From CAYFZR01 sp046760505 [NCBI: Candidatus Hydrothermarchaeota archaeon] (lineage in GTDB: Archaea; CAYFZR01): 64,000 nucleotides of DNA. The DNA lies in contig JBHIEG010000004.1 in NCBI GenBank assembly GCA_046760505.1, positions 23,111 through 87,110 on the forward strand. Reading direction: 5' to 3'. Below, in pieces: positions 52,647 through 60,997 of this stretch (position 1 is its first letter; each line of letters begins with the position of its first letter). A program made the translations under genes and the position numbers. A model generated the notes under the pieces. The model saw only the letters and a list, made by a program, of their open reading frames with translations, was not told the origin of the DNA and searched no databases.

Positions 52647-52838
52647 TTATTCTTTACTAAACTCTCTTATCACGGCATAGATATTTGTAAAAAAACCTGC
52701 AAAAAAGCCACAAATGAAACCGATTGTTGACCAGGTTGTACCGAATTTTTTTCCGATGAGGTACCCAATAAATCCAAATAAGATGCTAGATAAAGCCAAT
52801 TTTACCCCAAAAGTCATGGCTTGGATAGTTTTTCTCAT
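52647..52838 (-). CDS. AtpZ-like two-helix membrane protein, 63 aa
   Basis: Two helices (about 12-32 and 36-56) with the FIGYLIGKKFGTTWSTIGFICGFFAGF pattern of the AtpZ/AtpI small membrane proteins that accompany F- and N-type ATPases, where they help assemble or insert the c ring. It lies at the end of the second A-ATPase gene group, and a paralogue is at 60363-60572. The assignment is by pattern only. Confidence 0.6.
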   Translation of the reverse strand: MRKTIQAMTFGVKLALSSILFGFIGYLIGKKFGTTWSTIGFICGFFAGFFTNIYAVIREFSKE

Positions 52839-52886
52839 TTTACATCTTTTCTCATTTTACATCATTTATCTTATATCGTTTTTATC

Positions 52887-53219
52887 TTACATCGTTTCGA
52901 TGTATAAAATTTCTATCATGAGTGATGTGAATGAAATAAAGAGGATGAGGCAGTATATTTTACCAATCGTGCTCTTTACTATCACTTTGTGCATAACAAG
53001 CACCACGCCCAATGAGGAAAGCGCGAGCCAGAGGGATATTCCGAAAGTGATGTAAAGTAGATTTACTTTTGCTAGGAGCAGCAACCCATAGAAGAACCCA
53101 ACCAAAATTAATTGTAAACTGAGGGTGGAAACTAAAAAAATATCATTTGCATGCTCTACTCGTGCCAAAATTTGTCTTTTTCTAAGTCGTTTCAAGAGCC
53201 AGATATTTGTCGATTTCAT
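52887..53219 (-). CDS. Four-helix membrane protein in an A-ATPase group
   Basis: A 110-residue protein: basic N-terminus, then about three to four helices (starting ANDIFLVSTLSLQLILVGFF). Unrecognised. It overlaps the 3' end of the adjacent atpC by 38 bases and precedes the AtpZ-like gene, an arrangement reminiscent of the atpZ/atpI (or atpQ/atpR) pair of bacterial ATP synthase operons. Confidence 0.55.
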   Translation of the reverse strand: MKSTNIWLLKRLRKRQILARVEHANDIFLVSTLSLQLILVGFFYGLLLLAKVNLLYITFGISLWLALSSLGVVLVMHKVIVKSTIGKIYCLILFISFTSLMIEILYIETM

Positions 53220-54342
53220 CCGGGCTCAAGCCCTCCTGTATTCCCGTTAGTATACTGCGGACACAATCAATCTCAATCTCTTTTATTAGTAAGAAGGCGA
53301 TTATTGGACCGGCTCCAAATGATCTTTTCAGTGAGATATCCCGCACTCTACTAATCAAAATTTTTTGTAGGTATTTCTCAATTCCAACGTAGTCTTTATC
53401 TCTCTCAAATTCCTTAATGGCTTGTGTTATGAACTCCCCATAGGGAGTAGCAGTTAATAGATTTAATATATCCTCTATCTTATCCAGCTGGACAAGGCTG
53501 TTCATGGTTTCTGGATCGATTTCAAATCCTGGGTAAATTAAATTCTCTTTTATGGTTTCTGGTGGTACCTGATCCACTTTTAATCTGATGATAAGTCTTA
53601 TATTGGTAATATCTATAATGGTCCCGATTAGAGTGAGAAGATCTTCTCTGTCCTCCCCCTTAATGTCTTCTATGAGTCGATGGCATTTCGAGAAATAATA
53701 TCTAAATAAAAGAGTTGTTAGTGGCGATATCGAGCCGGTTTCTCTCCAGTCTCGAACACCTTCTGTAATCAGTGCAGCGTACTCTGTTTCGTCTAACTTG
53801 GGCAAAATTTCACCTAACTCTTGAGTCTCGTACATTGATTTTACTAGATCAAAATCGATTGTTCCTATTCTGATTAGATCGACTGGCATTTCAATGATTC
53901 TTTCCTTTGAATATGCCTCTAATAGGACTCTTTTAATGTTTCTGATATCCCATCTTGCTCTAACAAATGAATCAAAAAAGCCCCTTAGGTGCTGAGGAAT
54001 AACAAGGTCAATTTCCTCCTGAGTATGTGCCAGATATAACCTCAGACCCACTTCGTATCCGTTTTCCAGACTCAGGTAGGTGGGATAGTCCAAACCTTCG
54101 AGGCTGGATATGAACACTGGAACGTTATCAGCCTCTGTTAATTCCTTGATTTTGGAGGAAGAAAGGAGTTTGCCTTCCATTGTTCTTATACCTGAAACGG
54201 GATAGAAATAAGGTATTTTTCTGTACAGCCATTGTACTGTCGGGGCTATTAGAATTGCAATTAGCATGAAACCTAGGAAAATAACAATTATCAGAGCTGC
54301 CTCGAATCCCACTAGTTCTACCAGATAATCAAACAACCCCAA
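53182..54342 (-). CDS. atpC: A-type ATPase subunit C, membrane-anchored form
   Basis: A 386-residue subunit C (d), which couples the central stalk to the K ring. The alpha-helical core repeats are visible (FDSFVRARWDIRNIKRVL; LLTLIGTIIDITNIRLIIRLK, the DxxNIR motifs). An N-terminal transmembrane helix (about 12-35) is present. It is 10 bases downstream of atpK and two genes below atpI. Confidence 0.88.
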   Translation of the reverse strand: MGLFDYLVELVGFEAALIIVIFLGFMLIAILIAPTVQWLYRKIPYFYPVSGIRTMEGKLLSSSKIKELTEADNVPVFISSLEGLDYPTYLSLENGYEVGLRLYLAHTQEEIDLVIPQHLRGFFDSFVRARWDIRNIKRVLLEAYSKERIIEMPVDLIRIGTIDFDLVKSMYETQELGEILPKLDETEYAALITEGVRDWRETGSISPLTTLLFRYYFSKCHRLIEDIKGEDREDLLTLIGTIIDITNIRLIIRLKVDQVPPETIKENLIYPGFEIDPETMNSLVQLDKIEDILNLLTATPYGEFITQAIKEFERDKDYVGIEKYLQKILISRVRDISLKRSFGAGPIIAFLLIKEIEIDCVRSILTGIQEGLSPDEIDKYLALETT

Positions 54343-54352
54343 TCAGATGCAC

Positions 54353-54829
54353 CTATCCGAGTAGACCGGAGTTCAGTAAGATCATGACAGCCATGACAAA
54401 TCCCAGTATAGCGAAGAATTCTGCCATTATTCCAAATACCATGGATTTTCCGAATACTTCTTCATTCTTCGCAGTGGCGCTTATGCCCCCTGCACAGGTT
54501 ATTCCCTGCCCTATTGCTGTTAGACCTGCTACTCCCATGCATAAACCCGCAGCAATAGCAGCGAGGCTTACTGGACTTGTAATCTCCTTTCCTGAAAGAA
54601 GGGCGCCAGAAAGAATGAATATACCTACCAAAAATCCGTAGATCCCCTGAGTTTGAGGTAATTGCTGTAGTATTAGGGATTTACTGAACTTCTTCGGATC
54701 TTGCGCAGTAACTCCAGCTGCAGAGGCTCCAGCAATACCGACACCCAGTGCTGCCCCGAATCCCGCAATTCCAACTGATAGTCCAATACCTATGGTTGCG
54801 AGAGCAGCAGTTTGCGTCAATTCAACCAT
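54353..54829 (-). CDS. atpK: A-type ATPase rotor subunit K, two-hairpin form
   Basis: A protein of about 158 residues with two hairpins. Hairpin 1 ends QLPQTQGIYGF (Gln where the carboxylate would be), hairpin 2 has LTAIGQGIT and GIMAEFFAILGF with the single ion-binding Glu. Thr-Gln, Gln and Glu correspond to T64, Q65, Q110 and E139 of the Enterococcus hirae NtpK Na+ site, so Na+ coupling is likely. ATG 54829 follows GGAGGTG; a GTG at 54835 is in frame. It overlaps atpI by 8 bases. Confidence 0.9.
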   Translation of the reverse strand: MVELTQTAALATIGIGLSVGIAGFGAALGVGIAGASAAGVTAQDPKKFSKSLILQQLPQTQGIYGFLVGIFILSGALLSGKEITSPVSLAAIAAGLCMGVAGLTAIGQGITCAGGISATAKNEEVFGKSMVFGIMAEFFAILGFVMAVMILLNSGLLG

Positions 54830-56945
54830 AGTCACACCTCCTTAATTTTGTATATTTTCTTACAGCGCGGAAGGGAATGTACTTATCTCCTCCACCTTCA
54901 TAGAACTTTCCAAATAATTCTGCATAGTGTAATCTCAATGAATGGATGAATCCACCGAGAGAATTTAATCCGAAACTTGTCAAGTGTCCTATGAACAATA
55001 TCAAAAATACCAAGAAAAGTGCAAGTAAACCAAAAGGAGATTTCATTCCATTGCTTATTATACCAAAGATGCTTGTGTATCCACCTATCTCTGCCAATCC
55101 CATGGTGGTTGCCAAGATATAAGCAGTTACATTTACAGCTAGAGCCAAGCCACCCGTTGCCATTGCAAGCGCCAGAATTCTTGAATAAGAGATCAGATCG
55201 CCAAGAAGTCCGGTACAATCGAAAAAGCCTAGTGGACCTCCGCGTACTATTACTAATGCAGAGCCAACCAAGAGCAAGTAGAGTCCATATTTGAAGGCTT
55301 TTTCAGTGATAGCTTTAACTCCAAACAACTTGAATAACACAAGTATTAGGCCTATTTCGAGTGTCAATAATCCAACTTGACCTATAGCTTCTCTCAAGTT
55401 TTTATTCTCTAACGCATTCTTGAAAGAAATGAGAATCCCTATATCCATATGAACGGCTCCCAAAAGTACTGAAACTACTAATACTAGCAAAACCGGACTT
55501 ATTGGATGGCCTAAAAACAGTAATGACTCGGTAGCAAAGGGATCTACCCATATAGGCTTTGTTTCAAAGTTTAGGAAACGTTCTGAAAAATCTCCAAGGT
55601 AACTGCCTGTTAGAATACCGAAGAATATTGCTGAGAGTCCGCCTATTATAAGGATACTAGAAACGTCGTTTATACTCTCGTTGATTTTTCCATGACCCTT
55701 TTTCACGAGCAGGGCAAAAATTACGGCCATCAACCCGTAAATAGCATCTGTTAGCATAAAACCAAAGAATACTGTGAAGAAAACTGCTATTATCAAGGTT
55801 GGATCGAGTTCTCCCTTCTTTGGTAGTCCAAACATTCCGGTCAGCATCTCGTAAGGCTTTATAAGCTTGGGATTCTCAAGCAGAACCGGAGGCTCTTCTT
55901 CAGAGGAACTTTGGGCTTCCTCTACCAATACACATCCATCGGTAATTTCCTCGGATAGTTTCTTTACCCTATCAAGATTTCTCTTTGGACACCATGCCTC
56001 AAGGATAACAGCGTTTTTTGTCTCAAGAAGGAAAGGGGTTATTCCTTCTCTCTCAGCCTCTATGACAGAGATTTCATGGTTTAATAGCATGTTCCACTCA
56101 TTTTCTTTGACAATTTCGTATGCCGATTCAATTATCCTCTTTTCTTCGGCCTCTAGTTCATCAAGGGCTCTTTCTATTTTCTCTACAGACTCTGAAGGCG
56201 TACCTTCAACTTCTGGCAATTCAATAGACTCAAACTTAACTTTCAACAAAAAATCGTTTACCACTTCCATAAACTCATTGGTTGTTATTACAACCACTAG
56301 TGATCTTCCGTCTATCTCTTCGGCGTGGAAAAATAAGCATTCATTTGTTAAAGATCTTAAAATTTCTAATTCTTTCACTTTCTCCAGAGATATAGTACCG
56401 ATCCAGATTTTGCAAAACTTGTAATTTTCTTCCTTTAAATACTCAACATTTACATCTAAAGGTTCCAGCAATTTTAGTGTATTTAAATAATCCCTAAACC
56501 TGTCTTTTTCAGAATCGATTTCGTTCAGTCTTGTCTCAAAAACACTTACCTCATTCTCGATTTCCGATATGCTGGTCTCTAGACGGTTAATCAGCTCATC
56601 TACTTCAAGTTTGTCTATCTCTTCCCCTTCTATAACTCCTGGAAACAAAGCCGAGTAAATGTTGTTCAGCGCTGCTCGAACTTTTGATTTTAAATTTCCT
56701 TTTTTTGTTTCAGAACCTTTTATATCTTTTATTACATCGAAAAATGTGAGTATACGCCTGAACCTCATTGAGAAGTGCAGAAAAATACGCTCTTCACCCT
56801 TTGATTCTTCAGCAAATTCTGATAATTCTTTGCTGGTTTCTTTAACTTGGAGAAGCCCTTCTTCGTGCAGCGCTCTGATGAGGGGGGCAGCAAAGTATTT
56901 ATGCGTAACTATTACTACCTTTTTCATCTCTGCAGGCCGCATCAT
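54822..56945 (-). CDS. atpI: A-type ATPase stator subunit I, second paralogue
   Basis: A 707-residue subunit I: MMRPAEMKKVVIVTHKYF, a soluble arm of about 370 residues, then about eight helices with DPTLIIAVFFTVFFGFMLTDAIYG, the DLISYSRILALAMATGGLALAVN helix carrying the essential arginine, and SLRLHYAELFGKFYEGGG. It is much closer in motifs to the paralogue at 60998 than to that at 14925. Order on the strand: wHTH, AbrB-like, I, K, C, membrane protein, AtpZ-like. Confidence 0.93.
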   Translation of the reverse strand: MMRPAEMKKVVIVTHKYFAAPLIRALHEEGLLQVKETSKELSEFAEESKGEERIFLHFSMRFRRILTFFDVIKDIKGSETKKGNLKSKVRAALNNIYSALFPGVIEGEEIDKLEVDELINRLETSISEIENEVSVFETRLNEIDSEKDRFRDYLNTLKLLEPLDVNVEYLKEENYKFCKIWIGTISLEKVKELEILRSLTNECLFFHAEEIDGRSLVVVITTNEFMEVVNDFLLKVKFESIELPEVEGTPSESVEKIERALDELEAEEKRIIESAYEIVKENEWNMLLNHEISVIEAEREGITPFLLETKNAVILEAWCPKRNLDRVKKLSEEITDGCVLVEEAQSSSEEEPPVLLENPKLIKPYEMLTGMFGLPKKGELDPTLIIAVFFTVFFGFMLTDAIYGLMAVIFALLVKKGHGKINESINDVSSILIIGGLSAIFFGILTGSYLGDFSERFLNFETKPIWVDPFATESLLFLGHPISPVLLVLVVSVLLGAVHMDIGILISFKNALENKNLREAIGQVGLLTLEIGLILVLFKLFGVKAITEKAFKYGLYLLLVGSALVIVRGGPLGFFDCTGLLGDLISYSRILALAMATGGLALAVNVTAYILATTMGLAEIGGYTSIFGIISNGMKSPFGLLALFLVFLILFIGHLTSFGLNSLGGFIHSLRLHYAELFGKFYEGGGDKYIPFRAVRKYTKLRRCDYG

Positions 56946-56961
56946 CTAAGTACACCATGGA

Positions 56962-57378
56962 CTAAAGTGCCTTCAACTCGACCTTGAACACATTTTCAAC
57001 CTGCCTTATGTCATCGGCTAATTTTTCAAGGTTTGCTTTATCAGGTCCGGAGAGAAATCCTTCCCAAATACAAGCTTCTTTTGCATAGCAAAATCCAGTT
57101 GTATGTATGATCTTCACTTTTGCATCTGCCAGCTTCAATTCTAACTTGTGAGTGGTGTCGTAGATATCCTTTGCAACGATCCTCAATTTGTACAGTTCTT
57201 TATCGATCTTCATTAATCTAACTTGCTTCCTCTCTGGAATTAATATGGTAGCCACTGCATCTCCATCCTTTAGATTTAAGGCTTCCAGAATATTTTTAGG
57301 GATTTCGATTTTTCCATCTTTAATTTCACACCTCTCTCCTACGGATATCTCCGGAAACTCTTCAACTTTCTTTTCCAT
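56962..57378 (-). CDS. AbrB-like DNA-binding plus ACT-like domain protein
   Basis: Residues 14-55 resemble an AbrB/SpoVT swapped-hairpin domain (EIKDGKIEIPKNILEALNLKDGDAV). The C-terminal part (about 65-138) has a beta-alpha-beta look (LELKLADAKVKIIHTTGFCY; NLEKLADDIRQVENVFKVELKAL) suggesting an ACT-like sensor domain with two cysteines. It overlaps the upstream winged-helix gene by 40 bases and is 16 bases ahead of atpI, so it probably regulates this ATPase group or another set. Confidence 0.6.
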   Translation of the reverse strand: MEKKVEEFPEISVGERCEIKDGKIEIPKNILEALNLKDGDAVATILIPERKQVRLMKIDKELYKLRIVAKDIYDTTHKLELKLADAKVKIIHTTGFCYAKEACIWEGFLSGPDKANLEKLADDIRQVENVFKVELKAL

Positions 57379-57791
57379 ACTTCCACCTCTAAACTTTTAA
57401 TCAGGTCCAAATAATCTTCTCCAGCTTTTGAAAGAACTATCTTATCGTTTTGTCTCTCGACAAGACCCAAAACCTCCAACATTTTAGATCTTCTTTCTAT
57501 AAGACCCCTAGGCAGGCCTGTTAGAGTTTCTATTTGCTCTATATCATGAACTCCTGTTCCCGCGGTTTTAAGTATTAATGTCCCTGCTTCACCGAGTCTT
57601 ATTTCAGTTTTTCTTAGTAAATTCTCAATGCGCTTAAACTGGAGTGGCAGGAGGAGCCAATAACCCACAATTGATGCGATTGTTGCTATAATTACTGAGG
57701 CCCATATCAATACGTTTAGACCAAAATAAGATATGAGCAATACTATCACGAAGATGCCAATACTTCCCATTGATGCGATGTTGACTCTCAT
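57339..57791 (-). CDS. Membrane-anchored winged-helix protein in an A-ATPase group
   Basis: Two N-terminal helices (about 8-48) are followed by a winged-helix domain of about 85 residues (LGEAGTLILK, IEQIETLTGLPRGLIERRSKMLEVLGLVERQNDKIVLSKAGEDYL). The same domain, with obvious similarity (LGEMGRLI, IEGIESTTGLPRHRIEERLRVLRLMGLV), is fused to the C-terminus of the subunit C paralogue at 58009. It leads the second ATPase group and may bind DNA at the membrane or act as a protein-protein module. Confidence 0.65.
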   Translation of the reverse strand: MRVNIASMGSIGIFVIVLLISYFGLNVLIWASVIIATIASIVGYWLLLPLQFKRIENLLRKTEIRLGEAGTLILKTAGTGVHDIEQIETLTGLPRGLIERRSKMLEVLGLVERQNDKIVLSKAGEDYLDLIKSLEVEVWKRKLKSFRRYP

Positions 57792-58008
57792 TGAAATTTT
57801 CCCCCATGTTGTTATTTCAAGTTTGATCTAAAATAATATATTAAATTTTTCGTATATAATGCCCTGATAGTTGTAATTAAAATTAAGAACAGTTGATAGA
57901 ATACCTTATACAAAAAACCCCGAGTCTCATCGTTTTTTCTCCAAAAAAAGTTGTATGCATTTTAAAAAAAAATTGTAAGAAAATTATATAAAAAATGTAC
58001 AAAGGAGT
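57792..58008. other. AT-rich intergenic spacer between two A-ATPase groups
   Basis: A 217-base spacer between the winged-helix gene and the fused atpC. It holds long A and T runs (ACCCCGAG..., TTTTTTCTCC, AAAAAAAAATTG) likely to carry the 5' promoter of the left group and the 3' end of the right group. No ORF is supported. Confidence 0.5.
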
Positions 58009-59478
58009 TTATTCTTCTTCCACCCTCTTTATTAGTTTTACAATACTCTCTCCTTTTCTGGTTAATTTTAGTCCTTTTTCCGTTTCTGCAACCAAACCCA
58101 TCAATCTGAGCACTCTCAGTCTTTCTTCTATTCTATGTCTCGGTAATCCGGTGGTGGACTCTATTCCTTCAATGTCTTTAGCCCCATAGTGGATTGACAT
58201 TGTTATAAGGCGACCCATCTCGCCTAGGTCAATATCAAGCCTGGTTCTAATTGCTTCCGGCTCAAACAATTCTATTACTGGAACTGCCACTCCATATTCA
58301 ATGAGTTTTTGAGTTTGTTCAGAGTCATATCCCTCTTCCTTGCATTTAAGAACTGTTCTAATATCATTAATTTCATTCTCCCTTTGAAGTAGATAGTTTA
58401 CGAGCGGTGAAATAGAAAAAGGCTGCCTTAAGGAGAGTGCCAACTCAGTCTCCAACAAGAATTCATCAAGTTTTCTTTCAAAAGGAATTATTGACCCGAT
58501 TTCTTCGTATTCGGGCAATAGTTCACTTATTATTCTACCGTAAGGAGTTCCCTCGAGACCGCTTATGACCTCTTCTACGTTATATGCCTCTGCTAGGCTC
58601 AAGAGAACCTCAGGCATTATGTTATAGCCAATCGGTATGAGCAGACTTTTTATGTCTTCCGGAGAAACGTTCTCTGACTTCAGTCTTAGCAGATTCTTTA
58701 TATTTTCTATGTCAATCCATGTTCCGAGGAATACCTTGAACATCTTTAGCTCATCTGTTAAACCTGATGCAACCAGCGACCAAACTTTAAAGTAGTAATA
58801 CCTGTCTAGAGCACTTTCCAGGACCAAAAGAGATTTTTTCTCTTCATAATCCGGTAAAACTTCCTTGAGAACATTCGCATACTCCGTACCCTCGAGTTTT
58901 GAGATGAATTCTTCCATACTCCTAGAATCAGCAAGGGTTTCCAACTCAGTTAGGTCAAGATCGCCAATGGGTATCATCGTATTGATATCTGGCATTACAT
59001 TTGCATGGATCGCCCTGATTATCTTTTTTAGGTTTTTTATTTCCCATCTCTTCGTCCATGCAGCAACAATCCTTTTGGCATCTTCTGGAGAGTAATGTAA
59101 AATCTTCTCGTATACATCCTTCAAACAGCGGTTAAACATAATTTCAGCATCGAATAATCCCTTGCTTTCCGCTAAAACTTCTTCTGTATATTTCCCATAT
59201 TCTGTATCGCCCAGGTTTACCATAGCTTCAATCAAAGAATCAGATTCTAAAAGTTGATTGAATTTAGGTTTGCCGATGTATTTTGCTTCCATTGCCCGAA
59301 TTTTTGCGTTAAGCAAAGAATATGGTGCAATATCTGTCACGAACCTAATAATGGGTATAATGATGATTATAAAACACAGAATCGCCAAAAGAAGAACTAG
59401 AAAGAAGAAAATTTGAGGATGGTCTGAAAATCCAAAAACTTCTGCAATGGCTAGGTAATCTTCGATACCGCCTACCAT
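58009..59478 (-). CDS. atpC: A-type ATPase subunit C fused to a C-terminal winged-helix domain
   Basis: A 489-residue protein. It has an N-terminal transmembrane helix (about 23-46), the subunit C core with ILHYSPEDAKRIVAAWTKRWEIKNLKKIIRAIHANV and WIDIENIKNLLRLK motifs, and after about residue 405 a winged-helix domain of about 80 residues. Ordinary C subunits stop before this domain. It lies 32 bases downstream of the three-hairpin atpK. The function of the extra domain is unknown. Confidence 0.85.
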   Translation of the reverse strand: MVGGIEDYLAIAEVFGFSDHPQIFFFLVLLLAILCFIIIIIPIIRFVTDIAPYSLLNAKIRAMEAKYIGKPKFNQLLESDSLIEAMVNLGDTEYGKYTEEVLAESKGLFDAEIMFNRCLKDVYEKILHYSPEDAKRIVAAWTKRWEIKNLKKIIRAIHANVMPDINTMIPIGDLDLTELETLADSRSMEEFISKLEGTEYANVLKEVLPDYEEKKSLLVLESALDRYYYFKVWSLVASGLTDELKMFKVFLGTWIDIENIKNLLRLKSENVSPEDIKSLLIPIGYNIMPEVLLSLAEAYNVEEVISGLEGTPYGRIISELLPEYEEIGSIIPFERKLDEFLLETELALSLRQPFSISPLVNYLLQRENEINDIRTVLKCKEEGYDSEQTQKLIEYGVAVPVIELFEPEAIRTRLDIDLGEMGRLITMSIHYGAKDIEGIESTTGLPRHRIEERLRVLRLMGLVAETEKGLKLTRKGESIVKLIKRVEEE

Positions 59479-59510
59479 AACTTTACACCGCTTGTACCTT
59501 TGAGTGGAAT

Positions 59511-60239
59511 TTAACCAAACAGCCCAGTGCCGTACATTATTAGCAAAGCAATCAACAGGCCAAATATCGCGAAAGTTTCAGACATAACTGCCAATACAAT
59601 GCTTTTTCCCATTGTAGCGGGCTCTTTTGCAGCCGCTCCTATTCCACTTGCCGCAGTTATTCCCTGTCCTATTCCCGATAGTCCTGCTAGCCCTACAGAA
59701 GCACCTGCTCCAATTGTTGCGAGTCCTACCATGGGTGAGAGTGCTTTACCCATCGTACCTATGATACCAGCGAAAACAAGCAATAGTATAGCCGTGAGTA
59801 ACCCATAGATTGCCTGGGTCTCAGGCAATACGGAGAATACCATTCCCTTACCGAATACCTCTGGATTCTCTGATGTTGCCCCTATTCCACTTGCCGCTGC
59901 TATTCCTTGTCCTATGGCAGATAAACCTGCCATACCAACTCCTATTCCTGCTCCAAGAGATGCCATAGCCATAAGAGCGGAAAAACCCTCTCTTGGAGCC
60001 TTCGTTATTAGTCCAGTCCCTAGAAGTATTAATATCGCTGTCAATAATCCATAAATGGCTTGAGTTTGTGGCAGCGCTGAGAATACGATTGTTACGCCAA
60101 ATTTCTCTGGGCTCTCCGATATCACGGTGGCTCCTGCAGCCCCAGTTATACCTACACCAATTCCAGATCCTACCGCTGCAATTCCCATTGCAAGACCTGC
60201 TCCAACTGCTGCAAGAGCGAGATTAACATCCAATGGCAT
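59511..60239 (-). CDS. atpK: A-type ATPase rotor subunit K, three-hairpin form
   Basis: A 242-residue triplicated K. Hairpin 1 ends LPQTQAIYG (Gln at the carboxylate position), hairpin 2 LPETQAIYG and hairpin 3 MSETFAIFG (Glu in both), so three hairpins carry two carboxylates, as in the triplicated proteolipid of Methanocaldococcus. GQG motifs in the first helices complete the Na+-type ligand set. It has 79 identical bases with the four-hairpin paralogue at 63058. Encoded just ahead of the winged-helix-fused atpC. Confidence 0.92.
   Translation of the reverse strand: MPLDVNLALAAVGAGLAMGIAAVGSGIGVGITGAAGATVISESPEKFGVTIVFSALPQTQAIYGLLTAILILLGTGLITKAPREGFSALMAMASLGAGIGVGMAGLSAIGQGIAAASGIGATSENPEVFGKGMVFSVLPETQAIYGLLTAILLLVFAGIIGTMGKALSPMVGLATIGAGASVGLAGLSGIGQGITAASGIGAAAKEPATMGKSIVLAVMSETFAIFGLLIALLIMYGTGLFG
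59777..59855. repeat. 79-base perfect inverted repeat with 63442-63520 (atpK paralogues), left arm
   Basis: The minus strand here reads TTCGGTAAGGGAATGGTATT... to ...ACTATTGCTTG and equals the plus strand at 63442-63520 base for base. It lies in hairpin 2 of the three-hairpin atpK. Confidence 0.9.
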
Positions 60240-60362
60240 ATTTTCATTCCCCCGTTACGGCAGATGTTGTTACAAACAGTTCACAAAATTTATATTATTA
60301 AAGATTTCGGAGTAAAATTAAAGATTGTAGTAAAAAAATTAGAACATAATGTTGTAAAAAAA

Positions 60363-60572
60363 TTAAATATCCAATGAGAGAATCCTTTTGATCCCTATGA
60401 AGAATCCAAACAACAATCCTATAGTTAGACCTAAAACAGTTTGAATTTCACCGAACTTTCTCCCGATAAAATATCCCAAAAATGTGCAAATTACAATGGT
60501 GAATGCTAATTCCGTTCCGATTGTTATTCCCCTTATCCAAGTTATGGTTTTTTTGTCTGGTCTAGAGGCCAC
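60363..60572 (-). CDS. AtpZ-like two-helix membrane protein, 69 aa
   Basis: Two helices (about 15-35 and 44-62) with FLGYFIGRKFGEIQTVLGLTIGLLFGFFIG, parallel to the 63-residue protein at 52647. It starts with GTG 60572, 4 bases after GGGAT. It lies upstream of the three-hairpin atpK on the same strand (123-base gap) and is divergent from atpH. A small assembly factor for the rotor ring is a fair guess. Confidence 0.6.
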   Translation of the reverse strand: MASRPDKKTITWIRGITIGTELAFTIVICTFLGYFIGRKFGEIQTVLGLTIGLLFGFFIGIKRILSLDI

Positions 60573-60661
60573 TTTTATCCCGCTCTATAACTCTTTTATG
60601 GGCGATAAAATATAAATACCCATTCAATAAATTACAACGTAGAAGAGACGGGGGCTTAACA

Positions 60662-60976
60662 GTGGTTGTAGAGGCATTGATGACCATAAAAAAAGTCGAA
60701 AATGAGTGTCTAAAGAAAATAGAAGACGCAGAAAAGGAAGCAGAAAGAATGATTGAAAATGCTGAGATAGAAGCTTCTGACATGCTCAAAAAGGCTGAAG
60801 AAGAGGCAAAAGATCATGTAAGGAAATTAATCGAAAAAGCGAGAGAGGAAGCAGAGGAAGAAGCCTCAAAAATACTCAAAGAGGGTGAAAAAGAGTCAGA
60901 AGAATTAAAAAAAAGAGCTATTAGAAAACTCGATGAGGCCGTTGATGCAATAATAAAGCCAGTTCTTGGACTTTGA
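60662..60976 (+). CDS. atpH: A-type ATPase peripheral stalk subunit H
   Basis: A 104-residue protein that is almost entirely a right-handed-type coiled coil of Glu, Lys and Ala (KKIEDAEKEAERMIENAEIEASDMLKKAEEEA pattern) with a short IIKPVLGL tail. It pairs with subunit E in the peripheral stalk. The H-I-K order here is the start of a canonical A-ATPase operon. GTG 60662 is the annotated start; ATG 60680 is possible. Confidence 0.88.
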   Translation: MVVEALMTIKKVENECLKKIEDAEKEAERMIENAEIEASDMLKKAEEEAKDHVRKLIEKAREEAEEEASKILKEGEKESEELKKRAIRKLDEAVDAIIKPVLGL

Positions 60977-60997
60977 ATATTGTTCAGAGGGAAATCT

